11,072 nucleotides of DNA from Actinomycetota bacterium (GTDB lineage: Bacteria > Actinomycetota > Thermoleophilia > Gaiellales > Gaiellaceae): NCBI GenBank assembly GCA_019234175.1, contig JAFALP010000152.1, positions 1 to 11,072 of the forward strand. Direction: 5' to 3'. The notes beneath the pieces are model-generated. The model saw nothing but the letters and a program-made list of their open reading frames with translations. It had not been told where the DNA came from and did not search any database. Position 1 is the first letter of the stretch, and each line of letters opens with the position of its first letter. The translations under genes and the position numbers were made by a program. Shown here piece after piece: positions 1 through 5,616 of this stretch.

Positions 1-300
1 CACTTCGCCTTCAACGAGGACGACGCGCACCGCATCAAGCGCGCGTGGCTCGAGAACGGCCCCCGCATTCCGCTCGAGGTCGACGACGCGCCGTACCGCG
101 ACCTGGGCAAGCCGCTGCTCCGTTACCTCCGCGCGTTGACCGCGGACGGAGACACCACCGTGCTCGTCCTCATGCCGGAGCTCGTCACGCACGGCTGGCG
201 CCGCCTCCTGCACAATCAGCGCGCCGTGTACATCAAGCGCCTGCTGCTGTTCGAGCCGAACGTCATCCTCGCGAGCGTTCCCTACCAGCTCCTGCGTTGA
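1..300 (+). CDS. C-terminal tail of a KimA-like APC-superfamily permease (5' partial)
   Basis: The first 99 codons are open in frame 1 and stop at TGA 298-300; the start lies upstream of the window. The tail contains WLENGPRIPLEV, PYRDLGKPLLRYL, a short hydrophobic strand VLVLMPEL, LHNQRAVYIKRLLLF and a final SVPYQLL. This pattern (PYR..PLL.Y, LHNQ.A...K..LL, VPY at the end) matches, from memory, the cytoplasmic C-terminal domain of APC-superfamily permeases of the KimA/YdaO type. KimA is a potassium importer in Bacillus subtilis; many actinobacterial relatives are annotated only as amino acid permeases. No membrane segment falls inside the window. The RCK genes downstream favour potassium over amino acids as substrate, but this is inference. 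The next frame opens at or just after the stop, so the genes are probably co-transcribed. Confidence 0.75.
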   Translation, partial: HFAFNEDDAHRIKRAWLENGPRIPLEVDDAPYRDLGKPLLRYLRALTADGDTTVLVLMPELVTHGWRRLLHNQRAVYIKRLLLFEPNVILASVPYQLLR

Positions 301-320
301 GGCTGCCGTCGCTCGAGCAG

Positions 321-1268
321 ATGCGTCAGGCGCGGAGCCGCGCCCGTCGCCTCGCCCGCCGCACCGCCGCCGTGACGTACCGCAGCATCGTCGTCCCGCT
401 CCTCGGCCGGAGCGAGACCGCGCACGCGCTCGACCTCGCGTGCAGGCTCGCCGGCCAGCGGGGCGCGAACGTCGTGCTCGTGGCGCCGATCCTCGTCGAC
501 CAGGAGCTCCCGCTGAACGCGCGCTTCGACCGCGAGACGAACGTCATGCGGGTCCGGCTCCGCCGCGCGAACGAGCTCGCCAAGACGTACGGCGTGGGCA
601 CGAAGGAACGGATCATCCGCACTCGCACGGGCGGTCTCGGCCGCGAGATCGCCGAGGTGGTGACCGACCACCGGGCCGAGCTCGTCGTCGTCGGCGCACC
701 GGTGCACTCGCGGAGAGGGTTCCGGCGGGCGTTCCCCGACGAGGTGCTCGCGATCGTCCGGGACGCGCCCACGCGGGTGATGATCGTCAGCGGCCCTGTC
801 GTCCGCAGGCCGCGCACCGAGCGTCCTGCGCTCTCGCGGATCCTCGTGCCGATGAAGCTCGGCCCCATCGGCGAGGAGATGATCAAGACGGGAATCCGGC
901 TCGCCGGCCACCAGCAGGCCGCGATCGAGGCGCTGTTCGTCATCAAGGTGCCGCTCGACCAGCCGGTGGACGCGCCGCTCTTCGACCAGGAGGAGCGCGC
1001 GGCGGCGTCCCTTGCCGAGGCGGCCTCGCTCGGCGCCGCGCAAGGGGTCGCGGTGGTCGGGAAGACCGTCCGCGCGCGCTCGATCGGCGAGGCGATCGTC
1101 GCCGAGGCTGCGGAGGAGTCCGCCGATCTCGTCATCCTCGGCTCGTCGCCGAAGTGGCGGCGGCAGCGGCGGTTCTTCTCGCCGACGGTGGACTACGTCC
1201 TCCGCCACGCGGACTCCGAGGTGCTCGTTGTCGCCTTCCCCCAAGGCGCTACTCTCCTCTCGGAATGA
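321..1268 (+). CDS. Tandem universal stress protein (two USP domains)
   Basis: A 315-residue cytoplasmic protein with two UspA-like domains. The first runs from about residue 18 (VTYRSIVVPLLG) to 155 (TRVMIVSG), the second from about 165 (LSRILVPMKLG) to 311 (EVLVVAFP). Each begins with the typical hydrophobic strand and ends with a V-x-V strand. The usual ATP-binding pattern G-x2-G-x9-G(S/T) is not recognisable in either domain: the corresponding sites read VVGAPVHSRRGFRRAF and ILGSSPKWRRQRRFF. It may therefore not bind ATP, or may bind another nucleotide. The start is uncertain. ATG 321 adds a very basic 17-residue leader; GTG 372 would begin exactly at the domain (MTYRSIVV); TTG 297 would overlap the permease stop. 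No start has a convincing Shine-Dalgarno sequence. The stop overlaps the next start in an ATGA. It probably assists or regulates the neighbouring permease, since KimA-type transporters often carry or accompany USP domains. Confidence 0.85.
   Translation: MRQARSRARRLARRTAAVTYRSIVVPLLGRSETAHALDLACRLAGQRGANVVLVAPILVDQELPLNARFDRETNVMRVRLRRANELAKTYGVGTKERIIRTRTGGLGREIAEVVTDHRAELVVVGAPVHSRRGFRRAFPDEVLAIVRDAPTRVMIVSGPVVRRPRTERPALSRILVPMKLGPIGEEMIKTGIRLAGHQQAAIEALFVIKVPLDQPVDAPLFDQEERAAASLAEAASLGAAQGVAVVGKTVRARSIGEAIVAEAAEESADLVILGSSPKWRRQRRFFSPTVDYVLRHADSEVLVVAFPQGATLLSE
1228..1255 (+). promoter_or_regulatory. Possible internal promoter before the first trkA gene
   Basis: TTGTCG at 1228-1233 and TACTCT at 1250-1255 are 16 bases apart, and the second box ends nine bases before ATG 1265. 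This fits a -35/-10 pair giving a very short or absent leader for the RCK genes, lying inside the end of the USP coding region. It matches consensus only in part and could be chance. Confidence 0.3.
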
Positions 1269-1696
1269 AGGCTCTCATCGTCGGCTGCGGCCGCGTCGGC
1301 TCGTCGATCGCCCTCCAGCTCCAGCAGGAAGGCTGGGAGGTCACCGTCGTGGACGAGAACGAGGACGCGCTCGCGCGCCTCGGCGAGCGGTGGCCGGGCA
1401 TCTTCCTCGTCGGGCAGGGCATCGACGTGGACGTCCTGCGGGAGGCAGGCATCGAGGAGGCGGACGCCGTCGTCGCCGCCACCGACGGCGACAACACGAA
1501 CATCCTCGTCGGGCAGGTCGCTCAGAAGCGCTTCGACGTCGGCTGCGTCGTCGTGCGGATCCTCGATCCCGCGCGCGCCGACTTCTACAGCGAGCGCGGG
1601 TTGCGCGTCGTCTGCCCGACGAAGACGGCGATCGACACGCTCATGGGCGCCGTCCGCAGCTGCGTGCCGGCGAACGTCGCCCGGGTGACGCTCTGA
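1265..1696 (+). CDS. trkA: TrkA-like potassium transport regulator, RCK_N domain only
   Basis: A 143-residue cytoplasmic protein consisting of one Rossmann-type RCK N-terminal (TrkA-N) domain. The dinucleotide-binding loop GCGRVG is at residues 7-12, and D30 at the end of the second strand would contact the ribose of NAD(H). The stretch ADAVVAATDGDNTNILVGQVAQ near residues 66-87 is the typical TrkA-N ligand-loop region. No C-terminal RCK_C domain follows, whereas a full TrkA-like subunit has about 220 residues. It starts at ATG 1265 inside the USP stop (ATGA) and ends at TGA 1694-1696, overlapping the next ATG by one base. It presumably pairs with the downstream full-length RCK protein to gate a potassium transporter. 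In Mycobacterium tuberculosis the related pair ceoB/ceoC also lies beside an APC-type permease gene (recalled from memory). The family call is firm; the partner transporter is inferred. Confidence 0.88.
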   Translation: MKALIVGCGRVGSSIALQLQQEGWEVTVVDENEDALARLGERWPGIFLVGQGIDVDVLREAGIEEADAVVAATDGDNTNILVGQVAQKRFDVGCVVVRILDPARADFYSERGLRVVCPTKTAIDTLMGAVRSCVPANVARVTL

Positions 1697-2358
1697 TGTA
1701 CGCGATCGTCGCAGGCGGCGGAAAGGTGGGCGCGAACGTCGCGCGCTCGCTCCTGCGCCTCGGGAACGAGGTCACGCTGATCGAGCAGCGGCGCGACCGC
1801 TTCGAGCGTCTCGAGGAGGAGTTCGAGCACCAGGTCCAGCGCGGGGACGCGACGGAGCTGCACGTGCTCGAGCGCGCGGGTGTCGCGCGTCCGCCCGACA
1901 TCGTGCTCGCGCTCACGGGCGACGACGAGGACAACCTCGTCATCGCACAGCTCGCGAAGGAGAAGTACGGCGTCCCCCAGGTGATCGCGCGCGTGAACGA
2001 TCCGCGCAACCAGGCGCACTTCGACCTGCTCGGCATCTCGCCCACGGTGTGCGCCGCGTCGAGCATCATGGCGCTCGTCGAGCACGAGGTGCCGGAGCAC
2101 GAGATCATCCATCTGCTCGAGCTGAGGAAGGAGAACCTCGAGATCGTCGAGGTTCAGATCGACCGCGACTCGCCGTCGGCGGGCAAGCGCGTCGAGAACC
2201 TCGATCTTCCCGACGGCGCGCGGCTCATCTCGGTGATGCGCGGCGGCCATGCGGAGATCGCGGTCGGCGCGACGCAACTCGAGGAGGGCGACCAGGTGCT
2301 CGCGATTCTCGAGCCGGGCAAGGAGGACGAGCTCCGACGCGTGCTGTTGCGACGCTAG
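1696..2358 (+). CDS. trkA: TrkA-like potassium transport regulator, RCK_N plus RCK_C
   Basis: A 220-residue cytoplasmic RCK protein of normal TrkA/CeoC length. Residues 1-135 form the NAD(H)-binding RCK_N domain with GGGKVG at 7-12, acidic E30 after the second strand, and a TGDDEDNLVIAQLAK segment. Residues from about 145 to 220 form an RCK_C domain (LEIVEVQIDRDSPSAGKRV, LPDGARLISVMRGG, LEEGDQVLAIL), a fold that binds small ligands such as c-di-AMP in some homologues. The ATG at 1696-1698 overlaps the preceding stop (TGATG), so translation is probably coupled. With the shorter RCK_N protein upstream it likely forms the regulatory ring of a potassium uptake system, perhaps acting on the permease at 1-300. 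The stop TAG 2356-2358 sits inside the unusual start region of the next gene. Confidence 0.92.
   Translation: MYAIVAGGGKVGANVARSLLRLGNEVTLIEQRRDRFERLEEEFEHQVQRGDATELHVLERAGVARPPDIVLALTGDDEDNLVIAQLAKEKYGVPQVIARVNDPRNQAHFDLLGISPTVCAASSIMALVEHEVPEHEIIHLLELRKENLEIVEVQIDRDSPSAGKRVENLDLPDGARLISVMRGGHAEIAVGATQLEEGDQVLAILEPGKEDELRRVLLRR
2320..2326 (+). promoter_or_regulatory. Strong Shine-Dalgarno sequence at the trkA/propeller junction
   Basis: AAGGAGG at 2320-2326 is a near-perfect ribosome-binding site inside the end of the RCK gene. The only standard start just after it is GTG 2341, 14 bases away, which is in the RCK frame and would give MLLRR and then stop. The propeller frame has no start here. 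The site suggests initiation for the propeller gene occurs in this area. Confidence 0.5.
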
Positions 2359-3713
2359 CCGCCGCCCTCGCGTCGCTTGCGCTCGGGGGGAGCGCCCGGA
2401 CGACCGCCACGCACGACTGGCTGACGTTCGACTTCACCTCGTCACGGACCGGCGTCTATCCGTATGCGACCGGCGTGACTGCCGCGAACGTCAAGTCGCT
2501 GAAGCTCCGAAAGGTGACGCTCGACGGGACCGTCGACTCGTCGCCCATCTACCTGCACGGACTGTTCGTCGTCACGACGACGTACGGGCGCACGGAGGCG
2601 ATCGACGCGTCCACGGGAGCGGTGCGGTGGCGGTTCACGCCGCCGGGGTACGCGTCATGGGCGGGAAGCCCGCAGATCACGACGGCGACGCCGGTCGCCG
2701 ATCCGACCGAGAAGTGGGTGTACGCGGCGTCGCCGGGCGGGCGGATCTACGCGCTTTCGGCTGTGACCGGTCGCGCGGCGTGGAGCGTGTCCATCACGCG
2801 CCTGCCGTCCCGCGAGAAGATCGCGTCGTCGCTGAACTACGCGAACGGGCACGTGATCGCGACGACGGGCGGCTACATCGGCGACGCGCCGCCATACCAG
2901 GGCCACGTGGCGATCATCGACGCGGCGAGCGGCAGGTTGCTGCACGTGTGGAACTCGTTGTGCTCGAACCGCGCCGGGCTGATCGATCCGTCCTCGTGCC
3001 AGGCGAGCGACTCCGCCATCTGGGGTCGGAGCGGCGCGGTCGTCGACCCGTACACGGGCGGCCTTCTCGTCGCCACGGGCAACGCGCCGTGGAACGGGAC
3101 GACCGATTTCGGCGACGCCGTCCTGCGCCTCTCGGCCGGCGCGACGCAGCTCCTCGGCAACTGGACGCCGTCGAACACCGAGCAGCTGAACACCTCGGAC
3201 CTCGATCTCGGCTCGACGTCGCCGTTCGTCCTCGACGCGGCGCACATCGGCCAGGGCGGCAAGGACGGGCAGATCCGCGTCCTCTCGGTCGCGCGCATGC
3301 GCGGCACGTCGCCGCACCAGGACGACGAGCTGCAGATCGTGTCGACGCCGTCGGGCACCGACCTCTTCACCGCGCCCATGGTGTGGAGAAACGGCGCCTC
3401 GACGCTCGTCGTCGCCGCCGACAACGGCGGCACGGAGGCGTGGCGGTACTCCGGCGGGCGCCTGACGACGGCATGGAAGAACTCCACCGGCGGCACGAGC
3501 CCCGTCGTCGCCGGCGACCTGTTGTGGGTGTACAACCCGGGCGGCGGCCTGAACGTGTACGCGCCGGCGAGCGGGCGGCTGATCGCCACGCTGCCCGCGG
3601 GCGGCGGCCACTGGAACAGCCCCATCGTCGTCGCCGGGCACGTCGCGCTCCCCGAAGGGAACGCGAAAGACCACGCCACCTCGGGCGTGCTCGACATCTG
3701 GTCCGCTGGCTGA
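2355..3713 (+). CDS. Secreted PQQ-type beta-propeller protein; start unresolved
   Basis: About 450 residues in frame 3, ending at TGA 3711-3713. A hydrophobic stretch LAAALASLALGGSA from 2355 looks like the core of a Sec signal peptide. It is followed by DWLTFDFTSSRTGVYPYAT and TAANVKSLKLRKV, a typical opening for PQQ/BamB-like propellers. Propeller repeats recur as D/A-x-x-TG-x-x-x-W/V turns: DASTGAVRWRF, SAVTGRAAWSV, DAASGRLLHVW, DPYTGGLLVATGNAP and APASGRLIATL. Two cysteines around residues 208-219 (SLCSNRAGLIDPSSCQ) may form a disulfide outside the cell. No enzyme-specific motif, haem site (CxxCH) or PQQ-binding vicinal cysteine pair was seen, so it may be a binding scaffold rather than a dehydrogenase. 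There is no ATG, GTG, TTG or CTG in frame between 2052 and 2475. GTG 2475 would remove the signal peptide and the first blade. A one-base frameshift after GTG 2341 would give MLLRR joined to LAAALASLALGG, a good signal peptide. The true gene may be frameshifted here, by error or mutation. Confidence 0.8.
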   Translation, partial: LAAALASLALGGSARTTATHDWLTFDFTSSRTGVYPYATGVTAANVKSLKLRKVTLDGTVDSSPIYLHGLFVVTTTYGRTEAIDASTGAVRWRFTPPGYASWAGSPQITTATPVADPTEKWVYAASPGGRIYALSAVTGRAAWSVSITRLPSREKIASSLNYANGHVIATTGGYIGDAPPYQGHVAIIDAASGRLLHVWNSLCSNRAGLIDPSSCQASDSAIWGRSGAVVDPYTGGLLVATGNAPWNGTTDFGDAVLRLSAGATQLLGNWTPSNTEQLNTSDLDLGSTSPFVLDAAHIGQGGKDGQIRVLSVARMRGTSPHQDDELQIVSTPSGTDLFTAPMVWRNGASTLVVAADNGGTEAWRYSGGRLTTAWKNSTGGTSPVVAGDLLWVYNPGGGLNVYAPASGRLIATLPAGGGHWNSPIVVAGHVALPEGNAKDHATSGVLDIWSAG

Positions 3714-3718
3714 CCGGA

Positions 3719-3784
3719 CGGGGACACTCCCCCACACGAATCCGTCACGGCCTCGTGGAGGGCCCGTGACGGGGAGTGTCCCCG
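3719..3784. terminator. Large nested hairpin between convergent genes, possible bidirectional terminator
   Basis: The outer arms CGGGGACACTCCCC (3719-3732) and GGGGAGTGTCCCCG (3771-3784) are exact reverse complements. Inside them CCGTCACGG (3742-3750) and CCGTGACGG (3764-3772) form a second pair of 9-base arms overlapping the outer right arm by two bases, so the two pairings partly compete. It starts six bases after the propeller stop and lies between convergent genes. No U-tract follows, so if it ends transcription it does so by structure alone. Confidence 0.5.
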
Positions 3785-3849
3785 GCCAGGCCAATCAGCC
3801 GCCGCCGAGGCCGCATTTTCGTTGCGCGCCCGTGCCGGGGAGTGTCCCC
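3720..3849. repeat. Three copies of a 13-bp palindromic element
   Basis: GGGGACACTCCCC occurs at 3720-3732 and its reverse complement GGGGAGTGTCCCC at 3771-3783 and 3837-3849. Each copy is itself a small inverted repeat: arms GGGGA and TCCCC around a three-base centre. Spacings are 38 and 53 bases. No open frame or transposase lies between the copies. The cluster looks like a REP/BIME-type or other small dispersed element, but whether it recurs in the genome cannot be seen here. The last copy ends ten bases before the stop codon of the minus-strand gene. Confidence 0.7.
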
Positions 3850-3859
3850 GGTCGGCTGG

Positions 3860-4087
3860 CTAGCCGGCGCGGCGGCGGCGGACCTGCGGGGCCTGCTGCC
3901 CGAGCGCCGCGTACGCGAGCGCCTGCAGCGACTCGTTGAGCGTCGCCAGCTCGCGCGTCAGGCGCAGGAAGTGCTCGTCGTTGTCGAGCCGCTTCGACAC
4001 CTTCTCCAGCTCGTTGCCGATCCGGTCGAGCTTCTCGAGGAGGACCTCGAAGCGCCGGTCCGAGAGCTCATTCTCCACGGCCATCAT
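3860..4087 (-). CDS. Small helical, probably coiled-coil protein
   Basis: A 75-residue hypothetical protein. From about residue 5 to 60 it is rich in E, K, R, L and N with leucine/isoleucine spaced by three and four (RRFEVLLEKLDRIGNELEKV, then RLTRELATLNESLQAL), which suggests a two-helix coiled coil. The last residues (PQVRRRRAG) are basic. There is no signal peptide or membrane segment. It starts at ATG 4087-4085, whose bases overlap the stop of the HAD-like gene (ATGA), so the two are probably translated together; a second ATG follows immediately. Codon use, with G or C in most third positions, supports a real gene. I do not recognise the family. A role as partner or oligomerisation subunit of the HAD-like protein is a guess from the coupling. 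Confidence 0.7.
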   Translation of the reverse strand: MMAVENELSDRRFEVLLEKLDRIGNELEKVSKRLDNDEHFLRLTRELATLNESLQALAYAALGQQAPQVRRRRAG

Positions 4088-4518
4088 TGTAGTTCCGCCA
4101 ACTCGGCCCGCGTCCGGACGACGACCGTGCGGTCCCCGAGCTCCCGCAGCACCTCGTCGAGCGTGCCGACGACCGCCACCCGCCGCGCCGCACCCACGTG
4201 CGCGAGCGCGACATCCGCGAGCTCGCGCGGCGCGTCGGTGAAGACGCCGATCCGCACCCCGGCGCCTTCCAGCCGCCGAAGCGCCGCGCTCGTCTCGGCC
4301 CTCGGGCGAAAGTGCAGCGGCCCGCGGTCCTCGGCGAACCGGACGAGCAGCGGCCGCCAGTCGCCGAGCCGCTCGTCGAGCACAGCTGCGGCCTCGCCGC
4401 GATCCTCGGGAAGGTCGAGGTCGACGCGCGCGCGGCGCGACGCGTCCTCGACCCAGTCCCGCCAGACCGGCCGCGTGTCCGCGAGCACGGCGTCGAGATC
4501 GAGAGCGATTCCGTCCAC
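4084..4518 (-). CDS. Small HAD-like protein, probably degenerate
   Basis: A 144-residue protein with a recognisable HAD-superfamily start: IALDLDAVLADT at residues 4-15 is motif I, with D7 and D9 in the DxD positions. Motif II appears as IGVFTDAP at 90-97 (T94). The chain then ends within about 45 residues. The stretch that should hold the motif III lysine and the motif IV acidic pair (DD or DxxxD) reads VAVVGTLDEVLRELGDRTVVVRTRAELAEL and contains no lysine and no clear DD. It is short for a HAD phosphatase (usually 200 or more residues). It may be a reduced or inactive HAD, or may use a partner, perhaps the coiled-coil protein it overlaps by four bases. It starts at GTG 4518 with no Shine-Dalgarno sequence; TAGCAT six bases upstream suggests a leaderless transcript. 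Confidence 0.75.
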   Translation of the reverse strand: MDGIALDLDAVLADTRPVWRDWVEDASRRARVDLDLPEDRGEAAAVLDERLGDWRPLLVRFAEDRGPLHFRPRAETSAALRRLEGAGVRIGVFTDAPRELADVALAHVGAARRVAVVGTLDEVLRELGDRTVVVRTRAELAELQ

Positions 4519-4524
4519 CGCGCC

Positions 4525-4530
4525 ATGCTA
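4525..4530 (-). promoter_or_regulatory. -10 box of the HAD-like gene (leaderless)
   Basis: Read on the minus strand, TAGCAT (TANNNT) is followed by six bases and then the GTG start at 4518. This is the usual spacing of a leaderless actinobacterial promoter. No good -35 box is visible. It shares two bases with the -10 box of the opposite riboswitch transcript. Confidence 0.45.
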
Positions 4531-4534
4531 GAGT
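4529..4534 (+). promoter_or_regulatory. -10 box for the cobalamin riboswitch transcript
   Basis: TAGAGT fits TANNNT and would place the transcription start near 4541, just before the conserved riboswitch begins. A convincing -35 is not visible; TTCCGT at 4509-4514 is 14 bases upstream and poor. The box overlaps the divergent -10 of the HAD-like gene. Confidence 0.4.
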
Positions 4535-4546
4535 CGCGCTCCAAAC

Positions 4547-4690
4547 CGGCGAGCGGTGAGGGAACTCCGGTGCAACTCCGGGACGGTCCCGCCGCTGTAA
4601 GGGGAGACGCTTCTCCGCCACGACGTCACTGGGCCACGGCCTGGGAAGACGGCGGAGAGGGGAGCCCCGAGTCAGAAGACCTGCCGCCCG
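4547..4690 (+). ncRNA. Cobalamin (AdoCbl-type) riboswitch
   Basis: The leader has the conserved cobalamin aptamer elements in order: GGTGAGGGAACTCCGGTG from 4555, GGGACGGTCCCGCCGCTGTA from 4580, GTCACTGGG with CTGGGAAG near 4626-4647, and the B12-box region GAGTCAGAAGACCTGCC at 4669-4685. Binding of a cobalamin normally shuts off the genes behind it, here a B12 importer. The distance to the start codon is about 40 bases. There is no strong terminator hairpin with a U-tract, so control is more likely at translation: CCCCTC at 4707-4712 could pair with part of the ribosome-binding site AAGGGAGG at 4717-4724. That pairing is imperfect and is inference. Confidence 0.95.
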
Positions 4691-4716
4691 CCGCGACAAA
4701 CTCGATCCCCTCGCGG

Positions 4717-4724
4717 AAGGGAGG
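4717..4724 (+). promoter_or_regulatory. Ribosome-binding site of btuF, possibly riboswitch-controlled
   Basis: AAGGGAGG lies four bases before GTG 4729 and decides that start. It is one of the few strong Shine-Dalgarno sequences in the window, as expected for a gene with a long structured leader. Confidence 0.7.
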
Positions 4725-4728
4725 ATTC

Positions 4729-5616
4729 GTGCTTCGCCGTTCCCTCGTTCTCGTCGCGGCCCTCGCGGCCGTTCTCTCGCCGCTCGCCGCGGCCGCTCCG
4801 AAGGCGTCCGCGCCGTTCCCGATCACCATCCACACCGCCGACGGCGACGTCGTCATCAAGACGCAGCCGACGCGCATCGTCTCGCTCTCGCCGACCGGCA
4901 CCGAGGATCTCTTCGCCGTCGGCGCCGGCTCGCAGGTGGTCGCGGTCGACAACGACTCCGACTACCCGAAGAACGCCCCGCACACGACCCTGTCCGGGTA
5001 CACGCCCAACGTCGAGGCGATCGCCGGCTACAACCCCGACCTCGTGGTCGTCTCGAACGACATCGGCGGCGTCGTCGAGTCGCTGCAGAAGCTCGGCGTC
5101 ACCGTGCTCGTCGAGCCTGCGGCCGACACGATCGCGCAGGCGTACGACGAGATCCGCCAGCTCGGCGAGGCCACCGGCCACACCGCCGCGGCCGCGACCG
5201 TCGTCAAGGGGATGGAGACGCAGCTCACGCAGATCATCCGCAGCGTCCCCAAGTCGCACCGCCACCTGACCGTCTTCCACGAGCTCGACCCGACGTACTA
5301 CTCGGCGACGTCGACGACGTTCATCGGCCGCGTGTACGCGCTCTTCGGGTTCGAGAACATCGCCGACGCGGCGGACACGACACACTCCGGGTATCCGCAG
5401 CTGTCGGCGGAGTACATCCTCAAGAGCGACCCGCAGCTTGTCGTCCTCGCCGACGACGTCACGCCGAAGCAGGCGGACGCCCGCGCCGGCTGGTCGAATC
5501 TCGCCGCCGTGAAGGCCGGCCGCGTGCTCGAGGTGAACGAGGACGTCGCCTCCCGGTGGGGGCCGCGGCTCGTCGACTTCGCGCGCGCGATCGCCGCGGT
5601 GGCAAAGAAAGGCTGA
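4729..5616 (+). CDS. btuF: Vitamin B12 ABC importer substrate-binding protein
   Basis: A 295-residue extracytoplasmic binding protein of the BtuF/FepB (Peripla_BP_2) family. Residues 1-23 form a Sec signal peptide (LRRSLVLVAALAAVL then AAAA). The mature part begins PITIHTADGDVVIKTQPTRI and has the family landmarks IVSLSPTGTEDLFAVGAG, DNDSDYP, NVEAIAGYNPDLVVV, a central helical linker around 130-165 (AQAYDEIRQLGEATGH), and the C-lobe segment ending WGPRLVDFARAIAAVA. The family carries cobalamin or siderophores; the riboswitch in its leader and the permease and ATPase behind it point to cobalamin. It has no cysteine, so no lipobox: it cannot be a lipoprotein as most Gram-positive binding proteins are. 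GTG 4729 is supported by the ribosome-binding site just upstream. The stop touches the next GTG directly. Confidence 0.92.
   Translation: MLRRSLVLVAALAAVLSPLAAAAPKASAPFPITIHTADGDVVIKTQPTRIVSLSPTGTEDLFAVGAGSQVVAVDNDSDYPKNAPHTTLSGYTPNVEAIAGYNPDLVVVSNDIGGVVESLQKLGVTVLVEPAADTIAQAYDEIRQLGEATGHTAAAATVVKGMETQLTQIIRSVPKSHRHLTVFHELDPTYYSATSTTFIGRVYALFGFENIADAADTTHSGYPQLSAEYILKSDPQLVVLADDVTPKQADARAGWSNLAAVKAGRVLEVNEDVASRWGPRLVDFARAIAAVAKKG

Noticed and set aside
2385..2390. G6 run as the site of the propeller frameshift
   Set aside because: Adding or removing one G would put the upstream part in frames that lack a signal peptide; the shift near 2353-2356 fits far better. It remains worth checking in reads.
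2655..3794. A 379-codon minus-strand frame over the propeller gene
   Set aside because: Low-complexity RR/RV-rich translation with no recognisable motif; the plus strand reads as a clear propeller protein.
3720..3849. CRISPR-like array from the three repeated elements
   Set aside because: Only three short units in mixed orientation with unequal spacing and no cas genes nearby.
4198..4728. Upstream extension of the btuF frame through the HAD gene and riboswitch
   Set aside because: It runs through the structured riboswitch and antisense to a coding gene. The signal peptide and ribosome-binding site fix the start at GTG 4729.
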